Shown here one piece after another: positions 32,565-32,721 of a DNA stretch of 32,721 nt. Within the stretch, counting starts at the first letter, position 1, and the number at the start of each line of letters is the position of its first letter. Source of the stretch: Chromatiaceae bacterium. GTDB lineage: Bacteria; Pseudomonadota; Gammaproteobacteria; Chromatiales; Chromatiaceae. Where the stretch lies: contig JALSSC010000074.1 of NCBI GenBank assembly GCA_026984455.1, forward strand, positions 1 to 32,721, read 5' to 3'. Both the position numbers and the translations under genes were made by a program. A model generated the notes under the pieces. That model was not told the origin of the DNA. It ran no database searches and saw only the letters and a program-made list of their open reading frames with translations.

Positions 32565-32651
32565 GATACTATAAGATACAGATACTATGGCAGATACTAT
32601 GGGACACCCAAGATACTATAGATACTATGGGTAGATACTATGGGACACCCA
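32565..32651 (+). repeat. GATACTAT short-repeat cluster downstream of the last attC
   Basis: Six copies of GATACTAT start at 32565, 32581, 32593, 32612, 32621 and 32634 with irregular spacing (9-19 bp). Two are part of the longer unit GATACTATGGGACACCCA (32593 and 32634). The spacing is too uneven for CRISPR. Such direct repeats can flank IS200-like/RAYT transposase genes; only a 21-codon frame (32509-32574) is visible before the window ends. Confidence 0.6.
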
Positions 32652-32721
32652 TATATTTGACTCTATCCCCCTCCCGGTCTAACCTCCCTCTCACCCCCAC
32701 CCCCAACCCCCCGAGCCCCCC

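Noticed and set aside
32565..32651. CRISPR array
   Set aside because: The repeated word is only 8 bases and spacing varies from 9 to 19 bp; no repeat-spacer regularity and no cas genes.

Overview
The window looks like chromosomal DNA of a high-GC gammaproteobacterium, perhaps a Chromatiales-type environmental organism. This is inferred from gene content (an Mrp/Mbh-like membrane operon, a PEP-CTERM protein, MASE1-PAS-GGDEF, a yfhM-pbpC pair), GC-rich codon use and REP-type repeats. No rRNA or tRNA gene fixes the lineage. From about 28.6 kb to the right edge the DNA turns AT-rich and has a different character.

Layout: (1) 1-339, end of a coiled-coil membrane-anchored protein. (2) 485-7212, a tightly overlapping nine-gene operon in the order MrpE, F, G, MbhD-like, MbhE/F-like fusion, MrpC, MrpD, second antiporter subunit, NuoH-type subunit. 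This matches the membrane arm of archaeal-type MBH/MBS complexes, but no hydrogenase-like or iron-sulfur subunits follow. (3) 7300-8227, a PEP-CTERM protein behind a good sigma-54 promoter candidate with a possible upstream activator site. (4) 8325-15978, mixed housekeeping and accessory genes: a diguanylate cyclase, a phospholipid-methyltransferase-like protein, a DedA protein, a glycine-rich membrane protein with a coiled-coil partner, a TSUP permease, a small conserved protein, an ABM-fold monooxygenase and an iron-type alcohol dehydrogenase. (5) 16001-20164 (minus), an RND pump with its periplasmic adaptor. (6) 20381-27863, bacterial alpha-2-macroglobulin (yfhM) and penicillin-binding protein 1C (pbpC), a classic pair. 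Each carries a palindromic element inside its reading frame. (7) 27999-28454 (minus), a miaB gene cut off after its N-terminal domain. (8) 28908-32490, AT-rich genes separated by attC-like recombination sites: an integron cassette array with no integrase visible.

The features most worth attention are the cassette array (HEPN-like protein, two-TM protein with a possible GAF-like domain, phosphoribosyltransferase plus SLOG pair, and an ORF-less cassette), the 162-bp terminal-inverted-repeat element inserted in frame in pbpC with an apparent TA target duplication, the similar in-frame element in yfhM, and the Mbh-like membrane arm without a catalytic module. All functional statements come from motifs read by eye; no database search was run.
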